A stretch of 64,000 bases of DNA, from NCBI GenBank assembly GCA_944385025.1, contig CALWVQ010000034.1, positions 1 to 64,000 of the forward strand, written 5' to 3'. The DNA is from an uncultured Eubacterium sp. GTDB taxonomy: Bacteria > Bacillota > Clostridia > Oscillospirales > Acutalibacteraceae. A program made the position numbers and the translations under genes. This document shows positions 18,496 through 26,300 of the stretch, one piece after another; the stretch's first letter is position 1, and the number at the start of each line of letters is the position of its first letter. The notes beneath the pieces were generated by a model, which was given only the letters and a program-made list of their open reading frames with translations, made no database searches and was not told the DNA's origin.

Positions 18496-18555
18496 TGTTA
18501 TCATAAATTGATAACACACTTGCGCTTAAATTAAAATAACAACATAATGTTATCA
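18496..18555. promoter_or_regulatory. Inverted-repeat operator candidate upstream of the GPH carrier
   Basis: TGTTATCA (18496-18503), five bases, then TGATAACA (18509-18516) form a perfect 8+8 inverted repeat. A third identical half-site TGTTATCA is at 18548-18555 and a partial ATAACA at 18536-18541. The sites lie 30-90 bases upstream of the TTG start on the minus strand, where a promoter is expected. The arrangement suggests a dimeric sugar-responsive regulator with two sites; the regulator is not in the window. Confidence 0.55.
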
Positions 18556-18652
18556 TAATATATGTAATAAATCAACACTTTTTTTGTCTGCTGATAAATT
18601 TTATTTTGCATTAAAGTTTGTTGCCCAAAATAAGAAAAGTATGCTTTTTGTA

Positions 18653-18681
18653 TTGACAATCGCCCAAAATAATTATAAAAT
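18653..18681 (+). promoter_or_regulatory. Sigma-A promoter for the zinc-ribbon membrane protein gene
   Basis: TTGACA (18653-18658) and TAAAAT (18676-18681) are 17 bases apart, 34 bases before the ATG at 18715. An 11-base direct repeat, GCCCAAAATAA, occurs at 18623 and again at 18662 inside the spacer. Confidence 0.65.
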
Positions 18682-18714
18682 ACTCAAGTAACGTTTATTG
18701 AAAGGGGTACAGTT

Positions 18715-19635
18715 ATGGCAAGTACCTGTCCGAATTGCGGAAAAAAACTTCATTTTTGGGATATTAAAGCTGAATGTTCTGCTTGCGGCGTGTCTATACC
18801 AAATTACAACTGGCAGGAAAGGCTTGAAGAAGATAACATAAGAGCTGAAAAGCAGTTTGCTGTTTTCTACAAGTCAATTAACAGAATTGCGTATACAATA
18901 TGGGGCACAAAGCTCAGAATTGCACGTCTTTTTATTACAATAATACCTGCACTTGGATACATTCTTCCTTGGGCAACTTTAAAAAGTGAAGCAAATAGCT
19001 TCGATTTAAGCATTATTTCATTTTTTGGAAACAAATCGCTTATTGATTTCTTCAAAAGCTTTTTCGGCGATGCCGGTTTGTATATTACAAATATGAAATT
19101 AGAAGGTTTCGGCGGCGCACTCACGCTTTCTGTTGCAGGCTATTTCTTGTTTGTCTTAAGCGCATTATTTATTGTTATTGCATTCTTTATGACAATCATA
19201 ATGTGTAAGCACCCTAAAACAGTAACTACTGTCGTGTTTGACGTTTTGTCAATATTAGCCGCTGTTGCTTCAGTAGTTTGTTTCGTTACATCCGGTACGT
19301 TTGCACAGGAAGCCGTTGCTTTCAACTTTGGCGATTTTGCTGTTTTCAACGGTACAGCTAGTATTTCTTGGGGATTTTTTATTGCAGTTGCGTTGCTTCT
19401 TGTTGCAATGGGCATAAATATTGCTGTTGTTAAAGCTCCTGCAAAGAGTGACGAAACCCTTGAGGAAGAAAGACTTGCTCGCAAGGCTGCTAAAGAAGAA
19501 AAAGAGCGACAGAAAGAAATTGAAAGAGAGAAATCTCGCCGCGAGGCTGAAAAGAAAGCAGAAGAAGAGCAGAAACGTATTGTCGAGGAAGCAAAAGCAA
19601 AGCTTGCTCAAAGAAAAGAAAAAAAGAAAAAATGA
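18715..19635 (+). CDS. Zinc-ribbon membrane protein with C-terminal charged coiled coil, unknown function
   Basis: I do not recognise a named family. The 306-residue protein starts with a zinc ribbon (C5-x2-C8 and C21-x2-C24). Four hydrophobic segments follow (roughly 65-85, 140-165, 175-200 and 220-240), then about 65 residues of almost pure Glu/Lys/Arg/Ala that should form a long helix in the cytoplasm. The ribbon and the helix are both predicted to be cytoplasmic. The start is ATG after AAAGGGG. Its own promoter and terminator make it monocistronic. The charged helix recalls the N-terminal region of the protein at 847. Confidence 0.8.
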   Translation: MASTCPNCGKKLHFWDIKAECSACGVSIPNYNWQERLEEDNIRAEKQFAVFYKSINRIAYTIWGTKLRIARLFITIIPALGYILPWATLKSEANSFDLSIISFFGNKSLIDFFKSFFGDAGLYITNMKLEGFGGALTLSVAGYFLFVLSALFIVIAFFMTIIMCKHPKTVTTVVFDVLSILAAVASVVCFVTSGTFAQEAVAFNFGDFAVFNGTASISWGFFIAVALLLVAMGINIAVVKAPAKSDETLEEERLARKAAKEEKERQKEIEREKSRREAEKKAEEEQKRIVEEAKAKLAQRKEKKKK

Positions 19636-19640
19636 TTTTT

Positions 19641-19672
19641 ACCTGCCTGATTATCAGGCAGGTTTTATTTTA
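19641..19672 (+). terminator. Terminator after the zinc-ribbon membrane protein gene
   Basis: ACCTGCCTGA and TCAGGCAGGT form a 10-bp stem with a TTA loop, followed by TTTATTTTATTT. Confidence 0.88.
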
Positions 19673-19688
19673 TTTAAGTCAATATTTC

Positions 19689-19717
19689 TTGACCTTAGTT
19701 TTAAGGTTTGTTATAAT
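19689..19717 (+). promoter_or_regulatory. Strong sigma-A promoter for the gene at 19737
   Basis: TTGACC (19689-19694) and TATAAT (19712-19717) are 17 bases apart. The transcription start would fall near 19724, giving a leader of only about 13 bases that just contains the GGAG at 19725-19728. Confidence 0.75.
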
Positions 19718-19736
19718 GTTTGTCGGAGTGATTAAT

Positions 19737-20285
19737 TTGAGGAACATAACTATTAACTTATCAAAAAAAATGAAAATATTGATTGCGACACTTGTATCTT
19801 TCGTGATAGTTGTAGCAGTCATTGCAACGGTATATTCGTTAAATTCTGTGGCAATTAATAATCGAATTTTGTATATGTTTATGCCCAAAACTATTACCGC
19901 AGAAGAAATGGAAACTAACTATGATTTACATGTTAGAATGAATGATGATTATGATTCAAAAAAACAAGCAAGTCAGCCCCTTGAGGCCTACGAATATTAC
20001 TATACCGATCCCGAAACAAATGAAACTGTTGTTATCAAAGGTGCCGAAAATGCTGTAATTAACGATGAGGAAATTCCGGTATATTTGGGATTTTTGTTAA
20101 GAGCAAAAATGAATATGAACACTTTTGGCGACATTGTTCAAAAAGTATTTATAGTATTAGCTGTACTTGTCGTTTTTGGCTTAATTGTGTTGTGGTTTAA
20201 ATCTTGGTCAAGGCGTGAAGATGAGGCAAAAGCGCAAATTTATGGTAAGAAGAATCAAAGCAAGGGAAAAAAGAGCAAAAAGTGA
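19737..20285 (+). CDS. Two-helix membrane protein, unknown function
   Basis: The 182-residue product starts at TTG 19737, 8 bases after GGAG. The same frame stays open upstream to 19632, but that part covers the preceding terminator and the promoter, so it is not translated from there. One hydrophobic helix lies near the N-terminus (about residues 12-35), then a soluble domain of about 85 residues rich in Tyr, Glu and Asp. A second helix (about 135-158) and a basic Lys/Ser/Gly tail follow. Both ends should be cytoplasmic with the domain outside. I recognise no family. Confidence 0.72.
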   Translation: MRNITINLSKKMKILIATLVSFVIVVAVIATVYSLNSVAINNRILYMFMPKTITAEEMETNYDLHVRMNDDYDSKKQASQPLEAYEYYYTDPETNETVVIKGAENAVINDEEIPVYLGFLLRAKMNMNTFGDIVQKVFIVLAVLVVFGLIVLWFKSWSRREDEAKAQIYGKKNQSKGKKSKK

Positions 20286-20310
20286 GCAGGTATATCCTGC
20301 TCTTAATTTT
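20284..20310 (+). terminator. Possible terminator between 19737 gene and flavoenzyme gene
   Basis: GAGCAGG and CCTGCTC form a 7-bp stem with a TATAT loop, followed by TTAATTTT. The T run is interrupted, so partial read-through is possible. Confidence 0.5.
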
Positions 20311-20322
20311 AAGGGGTAAATT

Positions 20323-22392
20323 ATGGAATACTGTAAGTTATTTGAACCGGGCAAAATAGGCAATGTAGAAATAAAAAACAGGATTGTAATGTCGCCTATG
20401 TGTATGGGATTCGGTCAGTTTAACGGCTGTGCAACCGAAACTATGATGAACTATTATGAAGAGCGTGCCAAGGGTGGAGTAGGACTTATTTTCACGGAAA
20501 TAACAAGAATTAATGACGTATCAGGAGCTTCTTCCTTTGGTCAGCTTGGTATGAGTCACGATTATCAAATTCCCGCCCTTTCACAAATGGCAAAAAGAAT
20601 TCATAAGCACGGCGCAAAAATAATGGTTCAGCTTCATCACCCTGGCAGACAAAATGTTGGTTTGATGATGGGAACTGTGCCATTAAGTATTGCCTGTGAA
20701 AAAATAATGGGCGGATTGTATGCTAAAATGCTTACAAAATATATTATCCCGCCGGGAAAAAAACTTCAGGAAAAGCACATTGTTCCTCCGGTATCTTCAC
20801 CAAGTAAATGTGAACGCAGTAAAATGAGCGACAGTATTAACAAAGAGCTTTCTAATAAATCTGTTAAGAAGCTTATTTGTCAGTTTGTTGAAGGTGCTGT
20901 AAGAGTAAAAAAGGCTGGATGTGACGGAGTTGAACTTCACGCTGCCCACGGATATCTTATTCAGCAGTTTTTATCACCAAATACAAATAAGAGAACAGAT
21001 GAATACGGCGGTTCTCTTGAAAACAGAATGAGATTTCTTTTAGAAATTATTGACGGTATCAGGAAAAACTGTGGCGAAGATTTCCCTATTGTAGTTAGAC
21101 TCACTGTTGATGAAATGTACGACAGAATTGGACAAAAGGGTAAGGGCTACGGTTTGGACGAAGGTCTTAAAATGGCAAAGATTTTAAGCGACAAAGGTAT
21201 TGATGCTATTGATGTTTCTTCCGGCGCCTATGATACGTTTAATTACTGGCTTGAGCCGACGACCTTTGAATGCGGCTGGAGAAAAAATCTTGCCGAAGAA
21301 GTAAAAAAAGTTGTTAACATTCCGGTTATTGCTGCTAACCTTATACGTTCTCCCCAACAGGCGGAAAAACAGCTCGAAGACGGTATTCAGGATTTTGTTT
21401 CTCTTGGCAGACCCCTTATTGCAGATCCGCACTGGGCTAATAAGGTTAAGGAAGGAAATGAAAATCTTATTAAACGATGCGTTTGCTGTCTTTACTGCTT
21501 TGAAAGTATGATGGAAAACGCCTATAAATACACTCACGGCAACTGTTCTGTCAATACCTTTGTAGGTAGGGAAGGCGAACAGTTAGTGAAAAACGGTAAT
21601 AATCGCAGAGTTGTAATTATCGGCGCAGGATGCAGCGGACTTACTGCCGCAGAGCTTTTGGCGAAACGTGGGTTCAACATAACTGTGCTTGAAAAAGAAA
21701 GTACTGTTGGCGGTCAGCTTTCTCTCGCCAGCAAACCTCCTCATAAAGATAAGCTTGACTGGGTATGTGAGGACCTGCTGCAAAACGTTAAAGCATTGGG
21801 CGTTGACGTTAAGTTCAGCACTGCTGCAACGGTTGAACTTATTAAAGAGATGAAACCTGAAATAGTTATCAACGCAACAGGCGGCAACGCCATTTATCCA
21901 AATGCTTTCAAGGGCGAAAATGTGTGTACCGTTACAGAAATTTTAAACGGTAATATAAAACTTGAAAATAAAAATGTTGTAGTAATCGGCTCCGGTATGA
22001 CAGGACTTGAAACAAGCGAGCTTCTTGTTTCACAGGGCAATAAGGTCAGCATTGTTGAAATGGCTGATAAAATTGCACCGGGTGCTTGGTTCCAGCATGT
22101 TGACGATGCTATGCCGGTTCTTGAAAAAGCAGGTACAAAGTTCTATGTATCTCATAAATTTGTAAAGTTTTCCGACGGCAAGGTAGTTCTTGAAAGAGTC
22201 AAAGATTCAGTGTCTGTTGAGATAAATGCAGATTTTGTAGTTCTTTCACTGGGCGTAAGACCTGACAACGCTTTGTTTGAAGAATTACAAAAATGTTCTG
22301 AATTTAAGTCCTATAATATTGGTGACAGTGTTAAAATCGGACGTATTGCAAATGCAACCGAATCTGCTTATCAACTTGTCAAATCGATATAG
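20323..22392 (+). CDS. NADH:flavin oxidoreductase, enoate reductase/2,4-dienoyl-CoA reductase-like
   Basis: The 689-residue protein has an N-terminal old-yellow-enzyme TIM barrel (about 1-375: LFEPGKIGNVEIKNRIV, the HAAHGYLIQQFLSP motif, and DEYGGSLENRMRF). A Cys cluster follows, then a C-terminal FAD/NAD domain (VVIIGAGCSGLTAAE; VVVIGSGMTGLETSE). This is the FMN/[4Fe-4S]/FAD layout of enoate and dienoyl-CoA reductases and of BaiCD/BaiH. The cluster here reads CVCCLYC, with the fourth Cys 15 residues further on, which differs from the usual C-x2-C-x3-C-x11-C. The substrate is unknown; it presumably reduces an alpha,beta-unsaturated acid or a related compound. Confidence 0.9.
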   Translation: MEYCKLFEPGKIGNVEIKNRIVMSPMCMGFGQFNGCATETMMNYYEERAKGGVGLIFTEITRINDVSGASSFGQLGMSHDYQIPALSQMAKRIHKHGAKIMVQLHHPGRQNVGLMMGTVPLSIACEKIMGGLYAKMLTKYIIPPGKKLQEKHIVPPVSSPSKCERSKMSDSINKELSNKSVKKLICQFVEGAVRVKKAGCDGVELHAAHGYLIQQFLSPNTNKRTDEYGGSLENRMRFLLEIIDGIRKNCGEDFPIVVRLTVDEMYDRIGQKGKGYGLDEGLKMAKILSDKGIDAIDVSSGAYDTFNYWLEPTTFECGWRKNLAEEVKKVVNIPVIAANLIRSPQQAEKQLEDGIQDFVSLGRPLIADPHWANKVKEGNENLIKRCVCCLYCFESMMENAYKYTHGNCSVNTFVGREGEQLVKNGNNRRVVIIGAGCSGLTAAELLAKRGFNITVLEKESTVGGQLSLASKPPHKDKLDWVCEDLLQNVKALGVDVKFSTAATVELIKEMKPEIVINATGGNAIYPNAFKGENVCTVTEILNGNIKLENKNVVVIGSGMTGLETSELLVSQGNKVSIVEMADKIAPGAWFQHVDDAMPVLEKAGTKFYVSHKFVKFSDGKVVLERVKDSVSVEINADFVVLSLGVRPDNALFEELQKCSEFKSYNIGDSVKIGRIANATESAYQLVKSI

Positions 22393-22416
22393 TTCATTTT
22401 AAATACGGGTGACGAT

Positions 22417-22935
22417 ATGGAACTGTGGGATGTTTATAACAGCGACAGAACAAAAACAGGTAAAACCATGGTAAAGGGCGAACAGTTTGAGAATGGTGCT
22501 TATCATTTAGTTGTTCACGCATGTATTTTTAACTCAAAAGGCGAAATGCTTATTCAGCAGAGACAACCATTTAAGGCAGGTTGGCCTAATATGTGGGATA
22601 TTACTGTTGGCGGCAGTGCCTTATCGGGAGAAACAAGTCAGGATGCCATTGAAAGAGAATTGTTTGAAGAGCTTGGACTCAAAATCAGTTTTAAAAATGT
22701 CCAACCCAGTCTGACCGTTAATTTTGATGTGGGTTTTGACGATGTATATTTGATTGAAAAAGATGTTGATTTAAATAGTCTTGTTTTGCAGTATGAGGAA
22801 GTAAAACAGGTTAAGTGGGCAACATTGGAAGAGATTATCAGCGCAATAGACGATTCGACATTTATCCCTTACTATAAAAGTCTTATTCGACTTTATTTTG
22901 AAATGAGACATCAGTACGGTTGCCACAATAATTAA
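22417..22935 (+). CDS. Nudix hydrolase / IPP-isomerase-like domain protein
   Basis: The 172-residue protein has a complete Nudix box starting at GSALSGE and ending RELFEELGL, with all the E residues that hold the metal. It begins ELWDVYNSDRTKTGK, as in clostridial Nudix proteins related to YfcD and type I isopentenyl-diphosphate isomerase. The role is therefore either house-cleaning of nucleotide-like pyrophosphates or an isomerase-like activity. It is 24 bases after the flavoenzyme gene, with GGTGA as ribosome binding site, probably in the same transcript. Confidence 0.85.
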   Translation: MELWDVYNSDRTKTGKTMVKGEQFENGAYHLVVHACIFNSKGEMLIQQRQPFKAGWPNMWDITVGGSALSGETSQDAIERELFEELGLKISFKNVQPSLTVNFDVGFDDVYLIEKDVDLNSLVLQYEEVKQVKWATLEEIISAIDDSTFIPYYKSLIRLYFEMRHQYGCHNN

Positions 22936-22944
22936 TAAAATACT

Positions 22945-22980
22945 AAAAAAGAGACAGAGATTTTTCTCTGTCTCTTTTTG
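22945..22980. terminator. Bidirectional terminator between Nudix and copA genes
   Basis: AGAGACAGAGA (22950-22960) and TCTCTGTCTCT (22965-22975) form an 11-bp stem with a TTTT loop. It is flanked by an A run on one side and a T run on the other, serving both converging genes. Confidence 0.9.
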
Positions 22981-22981
22981 C

Positions 22982-25093
22982 TTATTTAAATTTTCTCAGC
23001 CTTAAAGCGTTTAGCACTACTGTCACAGAGCTTATACTCATACAAGCAGCGGCTATCATAGGATTTAATGACCATCCAAATAAACCGTAAAAACAGCCTG
23101 CCGCAATCGGTATGCCGAGACAGTTGTAGAAAAATGCCCAAAATAGATTTTCTCTTATATTCGCAAGGGTTTTCTTTGACAGTCTGATTGCTTTAGCTAC
23201 GTCAGTAAGCTTATCAGAAACAAGTACTACGTCAGCACTTTCGATAGCGATATCGCTTCCTGCGCCGATGGCTATTCCTACATCGGCTCTTGTCAGTGCA
23301 GGGGAGTCGTTAATTCCGTCTCCTATCATTGCAACCGTTTTGCCTTTTTCAATCAGTTCTCTGATTTTTGATTCCTTTTGGTCCGGAAGAGCCGAAGCAA
23401 TAAAATTTTTTATACCTATCTGCTGCGTTATTGCATAGCTTGTGAGTTCGTTGTCGCCTGTAATCATTATTGTATCTGCTTTGATTGATTTTATTGCTTC
23501 CTTTGCATCTTCTTTTATGACATCTGCAACTGCAACCGTACATAGATATTTACCGTCGCAGGTAAAATTTACGGGCGTTTTTCCTTTGTAAGAAAATTCA
23601 TTGTCGGAAAAACCGGTAAGCTTTTGGTTGCCTGCTTTATATTCTTTTCCCTCAATATTTGCAGTGATTCCCTGACCTATAACATAACGGCTGTTTTCCG
23701 CTTTAAGAAGTTTAGCACCCTTTTCTCTGCAGTAGTTGCAGATTGCCTGTGAAATAGGGTGGTCGCTGATGTTCTCAAGGGTGTAAATTATATCAAGATA
23801 CTTTTCGTCTGAAATATCTGTAACAAACATTTCACCCTTTGTAAGAGTGCCTGTTTTGTCAAACACAATTGTGTTGCATTTTCCGAGATTTTCAAGAGCG
23901 GCGGCATCTTTAAAAAGAATTCCGTTTTCCGCTCCTTTTCCAGTAGCAATCATAATTGCACAGGGAGTTGCCAAACCTAATGCACATGGACAGCTTATTA
24001 CTAAAACAGAAATGCCTGTTGTAAATGCAAATTCAAATCCTTTTCCTATTATGAGCCATACCGCAAAGGCGATGATTGCAATTACAATTACAACCGGAAC
24101 AAATATTGACGCAATTTTATCAGCCAGTCTTTGTGCGGGTGCTTTTGATGATGAGGCTTCCTCTACAAGAGATATAATTCTTGAAAGTGTAGATTCTTCG
24201 CCAACATCCGTCGCTTTAAAGATAAAGTTTCCGTTTTTGTTTACAGCACCGCTTAAGACTTTGTCGCCTTCGGTCATATCAACAGGGACGCTTTCGCCGG
24301 TAATAGCACTTTGGTCAAGTGCTCCGCTTCCTTCAACGATAATACCGTCAACGGCAATTCTCATTCCGGGTTTTACTACAACTAAATCGTTCTTTTGAAT
24401 TAAGGAACTGTCAATTTCCGTTTCTATTCCGTCTTTAAGTATTATGCTTTTCTCAGGTATAAGGTCAATAAGGGAGTTTATAGCGTCCTTAGTTTTGCCT
24501 TTGCTTAATGTTTCAAGATATTTTCCAATAGTTATAAGGGCAAGAATCATTCCTGCCGACTCAAAATACAAATGTCCGTTTTCAAAAAATATAAGAGAAA
24601 CAATACTGTAAATAAAAGAAGCGCCTGAACCAACTGCTACAAGACTGTCCATATTAGGATTAAACCTAAACAGAGCCGAGAACCCGCTTGTGAAATATTT
24701 TCTGTTAATAACCATAATTACTAACGCAAATATCATTTGTCCAATGCCGTTTATAATATGATTTTCAAGAAAAGCCGGCAGTGAATAACCAATCATATGA
24801 GCCATTGAAAGATACATCAGCGGTACAAGCAGAATAACTGATGATATTAATCTTTTTTTCATAGATTTTATTTCTGCAGAATTTTCTTCTTTTTCAATTT
24901 TAAATAATTTGCAGCCGTATCCTTCTTTAACTACTGCGTTAATAATATCTTGCGTATCACAGTCATATTCTGCTGTCATTGTACCCGCAAGAAGATTTAC
25001 ACTTACATTCTTTGACAGCGGTTTTACTGCTTTTTCAACTCTTGCGGAGCAGGCGGCGCAGCTCATTCCGCTAACTGAAAATTTTTGTACCAT
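22982..25093 (-). CDS. copA: Copper-translocating P-type ATPase (P1B-1)
   Basis: The 703-residue Cu+ exporter has an N-terminal heavy-metal domain with GMSCAAC (C12, C15), then the membrane CPC triad (C368-P-C370), the phosphorylated Asp D412 in DKTGTLT, and a final helix with the MSISS motif expected for Cu+ pumps. The start ATG 25093 overlaps the stop of the M24 peptidase gene (TAATG). The nearest GGAG is 14 bases away, which suggests translational coupling. No CsoR or CopZ gene is next to it, unlike many Firmicutes copper operons, so copper control is not evident. Confidence 0.95.
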   Translation of the reverse strand: MVQKFSVSGMSCAACSARVEKAVKPLSKNVSVNLLAGTMTAEYDCDTQDIINAVVKEGYGCKLFKIEKEENSAEIKSMKKRLISSVILLVPLMYLSMAHMIGYSLPAFLENHIINGIGQMIFALVIMVINRKYFTSGFSALFRFNPNMDSLVAVGSGASFIYSIVSLIFFENGHLYFESAGMILALITIGKYLETLSKGKTKDAINSLIDLIPEKSIILKDGIETEIDSSLIQKNDLVVVKPGMRIAVDGIIVEGSGALDQSAITGESVPVDMTEGDKVLSGAVNKNGNFIFKATDVGEESTLSRIISLVEEASSSKAPAQRLADKIASIFVPVVIVIAIIAFAVWLIIGKGFEFAFTTGISVLVISCPCALGLATPCAIMIATGKGAENGILFKDAAALENLGKCNTIVFDKTGTLTKGEMFVTDISDEKYLDIIYTLENISDHPISQAICNYCREKGAKLLKAENSRYVIGQGITANIEGKEYKAGNQKLTGFSDNEFSYKGKTPVNFTCDGKYLCTVAVADVIKEDAKEAIKSIKADTIMITGDNELTSYAITQQIGIKNFIASALPDQKESKIRELIEKGKTVAMIGDGINDSPALTRADVGIAIGAGSDIAIESADVVLVSDKLTDVAKAIRLSKKTLANIRENLFWAFFYNCLGIPIAAGCFYGLFGWSLNPMIAAACMSISSVTVVLNALRLRKFK

Positions 25094-26163
25094 TATAATA
25101 TAATTAACTCCTTTGTAATATTTGACAGGTTTTCTCTGCCTCTTGGCGACAAATAGAGCAAATCCTCAATTCTGATACCAAATTTATCAGGCAGGTATAT
25201 ACCCGGTTCAATAGAAGTAACATTTCCTGTTTCAAAAGTATCCTTACTTTTTGGGGATGCGTTGTAGCCTTCGTGTATTTCAAGACCCACTCCGTGACCT
25301 AAACTGTGTCTGAAATATCTGCCCATTTTCTTTTCTTCCAACACGTCGTATGCTGCTTTGTAAACGTCGCTGCATCTAACTCCGTCGTCAAGAGCTTTTA
25401 TTCCCGCAATTTGTGCTTTAAGCACAAGGTCGTACATTTCGCACATTTCGTCAGTTGCATAACCGACGGCAACAGTTCTTGTCATATCAGAATGATAGCC
25501 GTTTTTTGTAGCTCCGAAATCAAATAATACAAAATCACCTTCCTGTATCTTTCTGTCATCAGGTACGCCATGAGGCATAGAGGTGTGTGTTCCCGTAAGT
25601 AAAATTGTGTCAAAACTAACTCCGTCAGAACCGTTTTTAGCCATTATGTAGTCAAACAGTGCGGCAAGCTCTTTTTCTGTTTTACCTGCTTTTACTTCAG
25701 GTAAAAGCTCTAAAAATGATTTTTCGGCAATTTTGTTTGCGTCTTTTATAAATCTTATCTCTTCTGCGTCTTTGACATTTCTTAACAGCATCAGCTGATT
25801 ATCAAGATTTATAAAATCTACGTTATCAAGTTTTTCTCTGTAGCATTTGTATTTTGCGTATGAAATAGTTTCGTTTTCAAACAATACTGATTTAATATTG
25901 TGCTTTTTTATAATATTACATATCTCATCTACAAACGAAACAGAAATTTCTATTACTTCAAGATTTGTATTTTTTGCATATTTTTGCGCAGTTTCAGTAT
26001 ATCTGCTGTCTACAATGTGATATCCTATTCCATCGCAAGTAAGCAGAATAACGCCTTCGCTTGGTGAAAATCCACAGCAGTAATGCTTATTGCTTTCATC
26101 AAATAAAATCATTGCGTCTGCTTGGTTATTTCTTATTAATTTGTATACGTTTTCTAATCTCAT
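25093..26163 (-). CDS. M24 family metallopeptidase (Xaa-Pro aminopeptidase type)
   Basis: The 356-residue protein has an N-terminal creatinase-like domain and a C-terminal pita-bread domain with the dinuclear-metal ligands. The ligands are Asp in FDFGAT, Asp in YHSDMTRT, His in SLGHGVGLEIHE, and Glu in SIEPGIY and RIEDLLY. It removes N-terminal residues before proline in peptides. The start chosen is ATG 26163 with AGGAAT 7 bases upstream; an in-frame ATG at 26181 lacks a good site. It shares an operon with copA, an unusual pairing with no obvious functional reason. Confidence 0.92.
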   Translation of the reverse strand: MRLENVYKLIRNNQADAMILFDESNKHYCCGFSPSEGVILLTCDGIGYHIVDSRYTETAQKYAKNTNLEVIEISVSFVDEICNIIKKHNIKSVLFENETISYAKYKCYREKLDNVDFINLDNQLMLLRNVKDAEEIRFIKDANKIAEKSFLELLPEVKAGKTEKELAALFDYIMAKNGSDGVSFDTILLTGTHTSMPHGVPDDRKIQEGDFVLFDFGATKNGYHSDMTRTVAVGYATDEMCEMYDLVLKAQIAGIKALDDGVRCSDVYKAAYDVLEEKKMGRYFRHSLGHGVGLEIHEGYNASPKSKDTFETGNVTSIEPGIYLPDKFGIRIEDLLYLSPRGRENLSNITKELIIL

Positions 26164-26237
26164 AATTCTAATTCCTATCAATATTATAGGAATATTGTAG
26201 CATATATTTTTTAAAAGTCAATATAGTATAAGTTTTA

Positions 26238-26266
26238 TTGACAATTATATAATCCTGTGTTAATGT
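26238..26266 (+). promoter_or_regulatory. Sigma-A promoter for the GH51 operon
   Basis: A perfect TTGACA (26238-26243) and an extended -10 TGT-TAATGT (-10 at 26261-26266) are separated by 17 bases. They lie 34 bases before the ATG at 26301. The TGTTATCA motif seen before the GPH carrier is not found here. Confidence 0.7.
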
Positions 26267-26300
26267 AAATTTATATTATTTTTCAGTATTCGGAGGGTTT

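Noticed and set aside
19632..19736. N-terminal extension of the 19737 gene, including an apparent hydrophobic segment
   Set aside because: It overlaps the preceding terminator and the sigma-A promoter at 19689-19717, so it cannot be part of the main transcript.
23847..24398. 183-codon open frame opposite copA
   Set aside because: Low-complexity shadow of the copA coding strand, with no initiation signal.
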